A stretch of 64,000 nucleotides of DNA from Lepidurus packardi (taxonomy: Eukaryota; Arthropoda; Branchiopoda; Notostraca; Triopsidae): assembly GCA_023053545.1 (NCBI GenBank), contig JAKZAN010000004.1, positions 5,580,001 to 5,644,000 of the forward strand, given 5' to 3'. Under the pieces are notes generated by a model. That model had not been told where the DNA came from. It saw only the letters and a list, made by a program, of their open reading frames with translations, and searched no databases. Shown here in pieces: positions 12,801 through 24,869 of the stretch (the first letter of the stretch is position 1; every line of letters starts with the position of its first letter). The position numbers were made by a program, and so were the translations under genes.

Positions 12801-15800
12801 AAAAAAATCTTGGCATGCGTAGATTGTGGATGAAGATACGGTGAGAAGCACACTCGTTCTTGTTCAAGAGTTCCTACGGCTTGTCATCATTTTAACCTCG
12901 GAAAGATACACGTCTGGTATTGGACAAGTACGTCCATTTTTCTTTTCTTTATTTTTTGGAAAATTTATCGAGTTAAACGTTTGGATTTTGTGATTTCATT
13001 TCTATAATTAAAATATTTTTTTTAAAAAAAGGTTTCAGATGATGACTGCTTGATGAAGGAAGTCATTCAGCAACTATGTATCGAACCTATGGCGCACAGT
13101 GCATTGAATCGCAGCTTGCCTGAAGATGCTCATCATGAGACTGGTTTGGATCGCGTGGTTAGCAAAGTTGCGGATTTTAAGAAGCCCCAAGCACCTACAT
13201 CTGGTACAACTTCTCGAGGAGTATATGTTCTCAGACAAGGTAAAGATGTCAAGACATGTTGCTTAACTTTCGCATATAGCATAACCGAGTTCGTTTTGAC
13301 GAAAGTTTAAGTCGACTTAAAAACTACCCAAGACTTGTGTTTACAAGCGTTGGAGTTAGGTAAGCTTCGGGCTTGTAAGCTTTTTATTTAGCTAGTCGAC
13401 TTTGAAAGTCCACTTTTAGTTTTGGTCATAAGTAAGACAAGTCTATAACGAGTACTCTTGTGCTCAGATTTAAAGTAAACCCTGCTTCCTTGTTTATTTA
13501 TTTCCTTTGTTTTTTACGCACATGCCGACAGACTGCATGCTTTTCAAGAATTTCCGACTTTTAGTAGTTCTTAATTGGTTTTTAAAATTATTTTAATTGG
13601 CAATTAAAAGATTTTTTCATCGAAGTATTGAATTTTGGGACAAAAAGCACTAGCGTAAATTGCAAAAAACCCATGGGAGGCAATTATCCCTTCAAAATCT
13701 TTTTCACCCACCTCTTCATTTATCCGGCTAGTACTAAAAACTGATTCCAGAATGAACAAAATTAACTGTCCCAAAGAACAAAGCAACAATTTGCTATTGA
13801 AACAAGTACTCGAAAAACGAACAATTCGTATATTGTTTATTTTCGACAAGCACCGCCCCATGGGTGGAGCGATTGCAAACCTATGCTTATAACCGTTCGT
13901 TTTGGACTCAATGCTTTATAAGTCGACTTCCGTAAACTTTCAAAGTTTATACCAAAACGAATGCTTATAAACGTAAGTCAAGGAGGTTTGGCTAGTCTAA
14001 GTTTAAGTCGAACGTACAAAACGAACGCGGCTCACGTTTGTCATTTTTCACAGAGTATGAAGAGCAGTATAACGTGTTCTACTACCATTACACAAGGGAA
14101 GAGCAATCCCGTAGTGAAGAGAATCAGCGCAAGAAACGCAAAGCCCGCAACGAAGAAGACTGCTGTCCACCTCCACCTTTAGTGCCATTGGAACCATGGG
14201 TTGAACGTTTGGCCGAAGTCCTCCATTGCGACGTTCTGTTGGCGGTTTTGAAATTGATTTTGGAGCGAGCAGGCAACTTGCGCAGTCGCTTATTCAGTGA
14301 AGCACAGTTCCACGCTGCATTGCACTTGATTGGCCTGGGATTGCGAGAGGAAGAAATGCGCCAACAACGCCATTTACCTGCGTTTAACTTCGTGGCCAAA
14401 GCGCAGCATTCTGCGACTATCTTGTCTCTTTTGGAGAAGCTGCAAACGAATGGACGCGTCGAAGCTCATCGCCCGCTACTAAACTGGACCATCCGCAAAT
14501 ATAAACAAGTAAACAAAAGCCTTGCTTCTCAATCTACCCCATTTACGTTCCATTTGTTGATATAGTTGCTCTCGTTGACCGAAGGACCCAAATCCTTTAG
14601 TTTACAGGACGTTGAGCCAAGTATTGAAGATGACAAAGAAGCTCAAGAGGTACAATTATTATTGTTATCATTAGTTTGTTAAGCTTTGCACATTTGTTTC
14701 AGAATTACTTTTGAATGTCAACTTCTGTCATACCGTAATCGGTTTATGATAAAAATTCTCATTATATATAATCACAGGTTAAATTAACTAGAATTGTTCC
14801 CAATTTATTTCCTATTCATTGAAATGGTTAATGTCATTTTTAGGCTGTTAAAAAACGTAAAGCAGCAATGGCAGCAGCACGTCGTGCAGCTATACTGGTT
14901 CAGATGTCTGCCCAGCAGAAAAGCTTCATCACCCAGCATAAGCAACTACTAGATGAAGCTGAAACCACAGGTGAAGGTGTAAACATGCAGGTGGAAACGA
15001 CGCTTCCGTCAACTGAGGCTCTTGCACCGATTGCATTGGGTCCGTTGCAAACCAAACCTGAGCCAGAGCAGCAAAGGTATGATTCTTCTACACACCGAAG
15101 TCAATGATTTCAGTGATTTTTCATCATAAAAGTATCGTTTTTTGGCTAGCTATACCTGTATCCTGTGCCAAGAAGAGCAAAAGCCAAGTTATGTGGGACA
15201 AGGCTTGGTTTTAGCAGCCTTCGTGCAGCGTTCTGCCGTGTTAAAACACCGAGGTTCCTTGCAAGATCGGTTACCGTATGTGGTACCTTCCTCTCTAGCC
15301 GAGCCCGTCATTGAAGAAGACGACGATATGAATTTTCCCTTGCTTTTCAACTCCAAGCGATCTGTGGGCATTTATACGAGCAGTTGCGGCCATGCCATGC
15401 ATGCCAATTGTTGGCAGAAATACTTTGTGGGTTTAGTAAGCCGTGAACGAAGACGTAGTTATAGGTAAGCGGTACTTCGTCTATGCGAATAACGATAAAC
15501 TCATTGTTGCTAGGCCTCGTCATCCTAGCAATTACGACGTGGAGCGGCGAGAATTCTTGTGCCCTTTATGCCAATCCCTGTCGAACGCTGTGGTGCCCGT
15601 TCTACCTCAACCACCCCGCATATCTGTAGATAATGCTACGCCTGTTGACGTGAACGCGGCAAGGTTGCTCTGGTTGGAAACCTTGAGCACTGTGGTACGA
15701 AACAGAGGAAAATCCAGTCAAGTCAAGTTACCTGAGATTCAGCAAGAAATTCTTAAAAAGATCACGCGGACAGAAGAGAACAAGCGAGTTGTCATACAAG

Positions 15801-17820
15801 AAGGAGTAGATGAAATGGTGGACTTATTTGGGCAAGCTGTTTACGCTGTAAGTTTTTTCTTTTTTGGAATGTAAGAAAATGTGGAAAATCATTTAAGAAA
15901 AGGTAGAAATTATTTAAGAAAATTTATTTAAGGAAATTTAAAAATCGTTTAAGGAAATTTGGAAAATTATTTAAGAAAATTTAGAATAAGTGTGCAAGAA
16001 AATTTTGAAAATAGCTTTACAAAAAAATAAAAATTATTCCCTTACCTTATTTTTGGATGTTCATTTTTCAGTTTGGCTTGGATAAGGTTTATAATCCTGA
16101 AGAAAGTGAGCAGATCTTTGGAGCCCTGGCCCATAGCGCCGCTTTTACGGTAGCCTCTGTGGATGCCGTTCTCGCCTTGGAGAACAAAGCGCCTTTAGTA
16201 GACCTTTCGTTGAGACAAACTGAAGGTCTCCGTACACTTTTGCGTTTCATGTGCTTTCTTCGTGGCAAACTAGTGGCACTAAATGTGATGGAGAAGACGG
16301 CGTGCAAAATCTTAGGCCCTTGGTTGGGCCTTTTGGAGTCTCAGGAGTCTCTTAGCCAGTACTCCATTCTTGCTACTGAACCTGTCGCACTCTGGATGAT
16401 TCTAACATTGTCCATCCCAAGTGTCTTGGAAAAGTACTTGGTAGGGAATGCGGACGACGAGGATGAAGAGAATCTTTCCATTTGCTGGAAAGGCAATACT
16501 TTAGAAGTAATTGACTAATAAATTGACATAGTGCTAAAAAAATGGACCAAAAATGATTTCTTTTGTCCAGGCTGTGTTCATTTTCGAACTGACGTTAGTG
16601 TGCCATGTAACGCAAATTATTCTCACATTGGATTTGACGGAACTGCAGCAGCAAACCAGTATGGACGTGGATGAGGAGGCGGAGTCTTTAAAGCAAAAGG
16701 GAAATGCCTGGAAAGTTCTCTTGAAAATGCTATGGGGAGTTTCCCGACCTGGTGATGTTCCAGAAATAGAGAAGTTTGATAATGTGTTTGTAGCGCGCCG
16801 TATCAATGAGTCCCTGTAAGTTGACACATTTTGTTGTTGTTGTTATTGTTGCATTAATGGTCTCTGGTTTCCTTTTTGATCAGGGTTCCTTTTTTGCGTT
16901 CCATTGCGCAAGCCTGTCGTTTCCTAACGTCATCCTCGCCTCCTTCTTTGGAGTGGCATAGTTTGGAAGAACAAGTTCCCTTGTTGATGCACTTTTTAGG
17001 CTCGGAAGACACTTTAGAAGACCTGGTTCTCCAACCCTGGGCCAAATCTTTAGCCTTACGGTTAGTAGTACATGAATTATTTTTAAAACAATAATAATGT
17101 AATGGCGCTGTGTACTCGTTTTAGATTGGTTGAATCATCGAAGCAGCATATTCGCCATAGTTCTCTAGATATCAAGTTTCCTTTGCCGACGAGCGGACTC
17201 TTGCCTTTACCTGATGACTACAGCGAACTGATTAATTCCGTGTCCATGTTTACTTGTCCCAAAAGCGAGGGATATGATTCACGGACGCCTACGCTCTGTC
17301 TACTATGTGGTGAAATGCTATGCTCACAGGTAAATCAGAATAGAATAGCGACCTGTGCTTAAACCTTATTCTCTAACATTTTTGGGGGGCTTGGGGAACA
17401 GAGCTATTGTTGTCAAACAAGAGTGGATGAGAAGGTTATAGGAGCATGCACATCCCATGCAGCCACCTGTGGTTTGGGAATTGGAGTCTTTTTGCGTGTT
17501 CGAGAATGCAAAGTGGCGTTATTAGCTCCAAAGTATAAAGGTACTTTTGATGGTGTAAAGATATATATAAAATGTTAGTGATATTTAAACATGTTGCTTC
17601 GTTTTGTTGTTTAGGTTGTTTCGTGCCGCCGCCCTATTTGGATGAATATGGAGAGACAGATCAAGGCCTACGAAGGGGCGATCCGTTGCATTTGTGTGCC
17701 TCGAGTTATCGCAAGTTAGAGCAATTATGGCGAAGTCATGGAGTGCATGAAGAAGTGGCCAGACAAATGGAAGCTTCTCAGTCTCAAGCACTGGTGGTAG
17801 CAGAATGGTTCCATTTGTAG
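9875..17820 (+). CDS. UBR1: E3 ubiquitin-protein ligase UBR1/UBR2 (N-recognin)
   Basis: Recognises destabilising N-terminal residues (type 1 basic via the UBR box, type 2 bulky) and ubiquitylates the protein with an E2 of the UBE2A/B class. I infer 22 exons: 9875-10180, 10239-10387, 10458-10725, 10794-11192, 11323-11463, 11531-11726, 11781-11989, 12042-12470, 12546-12767, 12823-12927, 13032-13239, 14054-14508, 14566-14649, 14844-15076, 15150-15464, 15514-15847, 16072-16506, 16571-16815, 16884-17060, 17125-17329, 17402-17540 and 17615-17820. They sum to 1819 residues (vertebrate UBR1 is about 1750). The UBR box begins near residue 110 ([18 protein letters not shown], then [17 protein letters not shown]). 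The N-domain includes [26 protein letters not shown]2 starts near residue 1137 ([24 protein letters not shown]). The C-terminal Cys-rich cap ends in [22 protein letters not shown]1 and UBR2 cannot be separated here; arthropods usually have one. Confidence 0.95.
10707..10761 (+). repeat. Duplicated exon-3/intron-3 junction in UBR
   Basis: The 22-bp phrase TTTACCTCTAGATCTTGAAG+TA occurs at 10707-10728 and again at 10740-10761. The first copy contains the end of exon 3 and its donor (GAA|gtaata). The second copies the same donor 33 bp downstream. Use of the second donor would read an in-frame TAA, so only the first copy makes full-length protein. Confidence 0.85.
13283..14033. repeat. Inverted/direct repeat cluster filling the longest UBR intron
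   Basis: Intron 11 of UBR is 814 nt, far above its neighbours. It contains at least four copies of TTCGTTTTG (near 13288 and 13895 on +; near 13955 and 14018 as the complement), several copies of AAGTCGACTT or near matches, and a palindromic GTAAACTTTCAAAGTTTATAC near 13931. The outermost copies face each other like terminal inverted repeats. I read it as a decayed foldback-type element. No open frame of interest is inside. Confidence 0.5.
15873..16005 (+). repeat. Degenerate minisatellite in UBR intron 16
   Basis: About five imperfect 20-28-bp units of the type TTTAAGAAAATTTGGAAAAT follow one another in the 224-nt intron between exons 16 and 17. It is low-complexity purine-rich sequence with no coding potential. 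Confidence 0.6.
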
Positions 17821-19710
17821 CAGCTTTTCGTCTCATAGTCACTAGATTCTACTCCTGTATGCTTTTATGTTTTGTCCCCTTTGGCTTTTTGTCGTCAAAT
17901 TAATTTGCAGTATCCTGGGTTGGTTTGTTTTGCGTTATCTGGCAAAAAAGGCTTAATTGCACACACAGAAGATGCATCGGCGTTCCTCATACGCCTATTT
18001 TGAAGGTGTAGATTCACCTTTGTGGTAAATTCACCCTTCAGAAAGATGTAAGTTCCGTTTTCCTCCTAGAAGGTTCTGTATTATTTGTGGAGTTCGTGGT
18101 CTTATTTTTGTCAAGGAATTGAGACTTTCAAGTTTTGCACAAAGCTTCGATAGAGTTTTGTGCTTATTTATGTATATAAATATAATATAAGATCTGGTGC
18201 GTGAAAGGGAATACAGTTCACGAAAGAAATCACAAAAACTACCAGCTTTTGAAACCTTATACGGCCTAGTAAGGAGTGGCTTCTCGCTTGGTCATACTTA
18301 CCCAAGCGGTACACGCCCAAGGCTTGTTTTTAAGTGACAAGTGGTAAACAGACGGGGATTCCTTTGATACATTGTGCTGTGTAAGGTGAGTTAAGTCATG
18401 TTATTCAGTTATATACATGCTTACGCCAAATATGACAGGTCTAGTGAGCATTATGGAGAAACCGGTTCTTCGGTTTCATCATGACAATCAATATGTTCTT
18501 TTTTATTATTGCGGCAGGCTGTATGACGTCATTTTCTTTCTTCTTTTGCTTTAAAAGGACATGGGGAAACCATTGTCCTTAGGGGCTAATTCACTATTGC
18601 CTTTTCTAGCCAAGCACATGGATTGCCATATTAGGAAACGTTCGTTAGCACAAAATCGTTAGAAACTAGTCTACCTGCAGCAGGGCATTTTCCACACGTT
18701 TATCAAACCTTTAGATCGGGTCAATTTTTTTTTTTTTTATCTAAAATATAGATGAAGTAACATGTTTGCTATTAACCGTAGAAAGAAAACGGCTTTCACT
18801 GTCGAGTTTTGTCCCTTTCTAACTCCAGAGTAATTAAAAAATCATAAATCCTTGTAAACGACAAGTTAGATTATATAAAACTTGTCGATGCAAACGTATT
18901 TTATATTGCCTCATGCAAGTGGCTGAGTAATTTCATTTACCGCCTTCTCATCATTCGTAATAGTTATGGATTATGGGAACGTTACGCATCGCACAATTCT
19001 AGGAATGTCTGATCTGTGAAGAGAAGTAATTCAGAGTATTTCCATCGTTCTGTCCAGCCCACACACAGCCACTACAGCTGGGTCTGGCTATTTTAGGTCT
19101 ATTAGTAGTCACTGTTGCTTTCCGAGAATGTGTTAGCCAAATCATTGTCAGAATTCTTTAAAACAATAAGTACAAAAAACTATAACGTGCAACTTCTTTG
19201 AGAGGCAGCGTCGAAAGATGTTTAATGATCAGAGCGTAAAGGAGGCGTTGATTGTTATCGTGGTCAGCCCCATCCCCGTTTGGGCCTTTTGCCAAATGAA
19301 GGAAGCTGCCTTAATTGACAAGTCGAGCAAGGGGAACTCACCACAAGGAAATACCTCGTAGTTTTGTAGCCCAATATGGGAAACAGGCTCTGAGAGCATT
19401 ACGCTTATGGGCCGACGTCATAATGGAAACCTCTGACTGGCTGGCGTTACTGGCAAGGTTTTTAGCAGGTTTTTCAGTTATCCCTTTCACGCCCTGACTA
19501 TGCAAATAAAAGAACGAACGAGGACGACGTAAGAGTCCCTGTTCTCCACCACCTAAGGCTATTTACGTGGCTTCTATTTTCTCTCGGTTGTCTCACCTCA
19601 GCCCTTCAGCAATGCCTTCTCGTTTTGCCCCAGCATACATCGTAGCATAGCATGTTTTCAAGTCACATGGGGGCTTGAACGTGTTTCTTAGCGAAGGAAC
19701 CACGCTAAGA
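17821..19710. other. UBR 3' UTR and intergenic region, no gene seen
   Basis: The first several hundred bases are presumably UBR 3' UTR. A short imperfect inverted repeat (AAGGTGTAGATTCACCTT) sits near 18003. A T tract lies at 18727-18740. No open frame here has splice sites, repeats or recognisable protein sequence. Confidence 0.5.
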
Positions 19711-19720
19711 AGAATCTTCT
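19711..19720. promoter_or_regulatory. Heat-shock element upstream of the HspB8-type gene
   Basis: AGAATCTTCT matches the minimal inverted HSF half-site pair nGAAnnTTCn exactly and is preceded by another GAA unit (AAGAAGAATC). It lies about 90 bp upstream of the TATA box at 19801, a typical distance. HSF control is inferred from motif, spacing and gene identity. Confidence 0.6.
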
Positions 19721-19800
19721 CGCTTGTATTGCCCAAGTCAGCTTCCAGTACCCTCTAGACTCCAGTTTAGTTGCCTCGCCCATCGCCGATCAGGTTCCTT

Positions 19801-19832
19801 TATAAGTGATTAACCGTGCGAACTCTCACCAG
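19801..19832 (+). promoter_or_regulatory. TATA box and initiator region of the HspB8-type gene
   Basis: TATAAG at 19801-19806 (context CCTTTATAAGTG) is followed about 25-30 bp later by CTCACCAGT, an initiator-like sequence. Transcription would start near 19828. A 5' UTR intron with donor near 19987 (CTAAG|gtggg) and acceptor TTTATAG ending at 20066 would then lead to ATG 20090. Confidence 0.5.
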
Positions 19833-20089
19833 TTCCTCTTTCGAGCAAGTCCAAGCTAGTATACACGCACACGTTTTGCCAGTCAAATCGTACATACTAG
19901 AATCTTACTTTTAACACCATCAACGTGTTGATCCACCCAGACTTTTCAGTGACTCGAGTTTTTAAGTGCGCTTTTTAAGTTTCTAAGGTGGGAAAAAATT
20001 GTTTACAGTTTTTGTTTGTAGTTTTGTGTTTAATAACATGTAATATCTGGGTTCTTGGATTTATAGGGTTTGTGAATTTTCGAAAAAAA

Positions 20090-21821
20090 ATGGCAGAACG
20101 TCGTGGAGTTTCCATTCCCATTCGCTTGGGCGATTTCAGCATTTTGGATTCCGAGTTTAACAACATTCGTGAGCGTTTCGATGCTGAGATGCACAAGATG
20201 GAAGAAGAAATGTCAAAATTTCGTTCAGAACTGCTCTCCAGGGAGTCTTCCCTTTTCTCCAAGACGAGTAGCAGGTACAAAAAATTCGTATCCCCCTTCT
20301 AAAACTTTCTAAGCTCCACCCGATCACCCTAACGTAGACGATAGTGCAGATTTTTAAGATTTTCGATTGTCTTTTGATTTTCAGCAAAAGACTCGCTCAA
20401 AATTATCGCTTTTTTATTTAACGACCGTCAAAATCGTTTTTACCACGCTACTAGTCTAGAAACTACGGCTCTTTTCTTCACCCCCTTCTTTTACTAGCCT
20501 ATTCGCTTCCGGAATTTTATTTTTACATGTTTAGCCTACTTGGCGAAGGAAACCTAACTTTGTTCGTCTCTTTTGCTTCTTTTCTTCTTTGGTTTATCTT
20601 ATCCCGCCTCGTCCATGTTATTTTCATCCTAACACCTCCATCCTTCGACGTTCGTGCTTCCGCCTAAAATTTTCCAAAATTCCGGCTTCCGGTTTAAAAA
20701 CAAATCATGGATATACGGCTACTCCGATGCAAATCCAAAGTTTGCATTCTTCTGAAGCCCGGCAATGGATAGACGATGTACGGGACAAGATGTCTAACCT
20801 GGGCGCTGCCCCTTCCGCACTCACATCTTCTTCAGTAACCAGCTCCAGCTCTTCTACCAGGTTACAAACGCCAGACATGTTTAATTACGCATGGAGCCGC
20901 TTTTTATTGGTTTTGGGTTCGCCTTGTTTTGAGTCATCACCTGGACGGCACAGTCATTGCTATACTAATATAGCCCAAACATTTGGAATGTTTTTCTTCT
21001 TTTTTTTTGCTTGCATGCTTTTCAGTTCCATATTGCTGTTTTAAATTTAGAATTCGTTATAACGCTTAGCTAAGGCCAATCATTCCCCATTTTCTATATT
21101 TTTATTTTCTCTTATTAAACTGTGTGCCTGTTCTTGAAGACTTGAACACATACGACACTATATAGAAATATGTAGAAATGACTGGCAAGTTTTTTGAAAA
21201 CGTGAAAAACCAAAAGCCTACCATGAGAGACACAAGGCGCGCAAAGTATGTAACTAAACTGGCGCCTTGATGGCTTTTTATATATTTAGCAGCACGACGA
21301 CGGCCGGTGGTAATACTTTGGCAGCACCAACGTCGTCTGGTTGGCTCGACTCCCTGCATTCGCCCTTGATTCAAGAAGACGGTCAAAGTAAACAGCTCAA
21401 ATTGCGCTTCGACGTGTCCCAGTATGCGCCTGAAGAAATTGTCGTGAAGACAGTCGACAGCAAGCTGTTGGTAAGCTATTGGCTTTTTCATTGAGACTTA
21501 ACCTCAGCTTTCGGTGTCATTCTTTTGATTGATTCAAATTGTGATTGGAATTAGGTCCACGCCAAACACGAAGAGAAGACCGATACCAAGTCAGTCTACA
21601 GGGAATATAACCGAGAGTTCTTACTTCCCAAAGGCACCGATCCCGAAGCCATTCGTTCGTCTTTGTCCAAGGTACTGTCTAAAACTGGGTTACATTTGGG
21701 TAACTTTTCGATTTTAAAACCAACTTTTTTCCCTTCTTTTTAGGACGGTATCCTGACGGTGGAAGCGCCGTTGCCCGCTTTAGCAGCAGGCGAAAAGATG
21801 ATTCCTATTGCGCAGCATTAA
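20090..21821 (+). CDS. Small heat-shock protein, HspB8-type
   Basis: ATP-independent chaperone that holds unfolded clients and, in the HspB8 class, works with BAG3-type partners in muscle proteostasis. Exons are 20090-20274, 21290-21470, 21555-21671 and 21744-21821 (186 residues). The N-terminus (IPIRLGDFSILDSEFNNIRE, then MEEEMSKFR) and alpha-crystallin domain (LKLRFDVSQYAPEEIVVKTV, AKHEEKTDTKSVYREYNREF, then LLPKGTDPEAIRSSLSKDG) match the Drosophila CG14207/HspB8 protein almost residue for residue. It ends in the IPI tail motif (MIPIAQH). This is one of the best arthropod signals in the window. Intron 1 is 1015 nt and contains a candidate cassette exon. An HSE and TATA box lie upstream. The gene converges on PGK. 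Confidence 0.95.
20741..20860 (+). CDS. Candidate cassette exon in HspB8 intron 1
   Basis: A 120-nt open segment is flanked by CCAAAG (acceptor) and AG|gttaca (donor). It begins and ends in phase 2, exactly the phase of intron 1, so its inclusion keeps the HspB8 frame and adds 40 residues. The peptide starts SLHSSEARQWIDDVRDKMSN and then becomes Ser/Thr-rich. Inclusion would lengthen the flexible linker before the alpha-crystallin domain, a region that varies between isoforms in insects. The acceptor is weak (few pyrimidines). Alternatively the in-frame ATG at 20727 could mark a second first exon. Confidence 0.4.
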
Positions 21822-22484
21822 ACAGATTTCAAATCGTAGCTTATGCAAGAACGTGTGTATGTAATTAATACGCCTACTGAGAATGTGACTGCACAAGACC
21901 TACTTTTTGGATGATGCCCAGTGGTTTTTCAGTTTTCAAGTATTCACGAGTAAAACCTAAAGGGGGAAAGAGAAGAAGCTGACAGGAATGTTTAGAATCT
22001 CCGAAGGTGCGATTTTACGTTTTTAACTCACAGTTCGTTGTTTTAGCTGCCAGAATGCTGTTAGTTTTATTATTTGTATTAAAATTTGTATTTAGTTCTT
22101 GAGCTATTCTGGCATTGCGAACTTCTCTTGTTGTCCGTAGTAGCTGTGAAGTAGCCTCTTTTTTGGTATAGAATTTGAAAACGCTTAAAACTTGAAATCT
22201 CAAAAACAAAGCACTAAAAAGAAAAGAAGCTCACCAATCTTAATCTGAAAGAATCACATGCCACGATTTTCTTTTCCTCTTTCCCATTTTGGCAGTTTTT
22301 TGCAATACAGCATATAATTGGTTGTTGTAATTTCTGGCTTTACACAACGTGTATTTTATTTTGAATCTCGAGACAAGCTACAATTGACTTAGAAATTTTT
22401 ACACTAACAGAGAATGGAGATTTGGTCTAAAGACCGCGAAAATCAGAAGTAGTCGGGATAAATTAGTCATCGTTTGGCAGTTTT
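21822..22484. other. Convergent 3' UTRs of HspB8 and PGK
   Basis: The two genes end tail to tail across 660 bp. TATTTTATTT near 22350 gives an AATAAAA polyadenylation hexamer on the minus strand for PGK. No further gene is seen. Confidence 0.5.
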
Positions 22485-24266
<1,782 letters not shown>

Positions 24267-24869
24267 GTTGATTCTACCTGTAATAACAAATTAATGTAGA
24301 AATGAATGAGAAGGTTCAGGGCGAGCATTACTTACCAAACGACTGCTTACACAACTGACTTTTAACAGACAAACGGACAGAAGACACCGGCGGAGGTCGG
24401 AGCTATTGGAAGGTCAACCAAAGGACTCACGTATCACTGGCGACCGAGTTTTGCTATCGATACAGTGTTTTTGCCGTTATACTATCAATTTGAGGTGATC
24501 TACTTTTGTGGAAATAAGCAAACGGACTAGTACGAAAGGAAACAAGTACCTAGTTGGATTACAAGTTAAATTAAGTAATTATGTGTATTTAAATTCCCAC
24601 CTTAAACTTCGACCGATATATCGATAGAAAAATAGGACTTGTAATCGACGATACCAAGTTTGACGCCGCTACTCTTCGATTTTCTCTCGTATTTTAATGG
24701 CCAGTGTGGCAGGGGCATTTCAGCTTAAAAAATCCGCGCTTTGTCTAGTGATTCACGGCTACGAATTTGCTTAGACTTGTTAAATACGTTGACTAATGCA
24801 GTGTTTATAATAAAGCGGACGTTTCCGAAATTCCTGCTTGTGAAATAAGCGAGATTTTCAAGTGAAAAG
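24267..24869. promoter_or_regulatory. Shared divergent promoter region of PGK and the F-BAR gene
   Basis: The two start codons are 603 bp apart on opposite strands, so both promoters must lie here. It holds the PGK 5' UTR intron. No TATA box is evident for either gene, as expected for broadly expressed genes. Confidence 0.5.
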
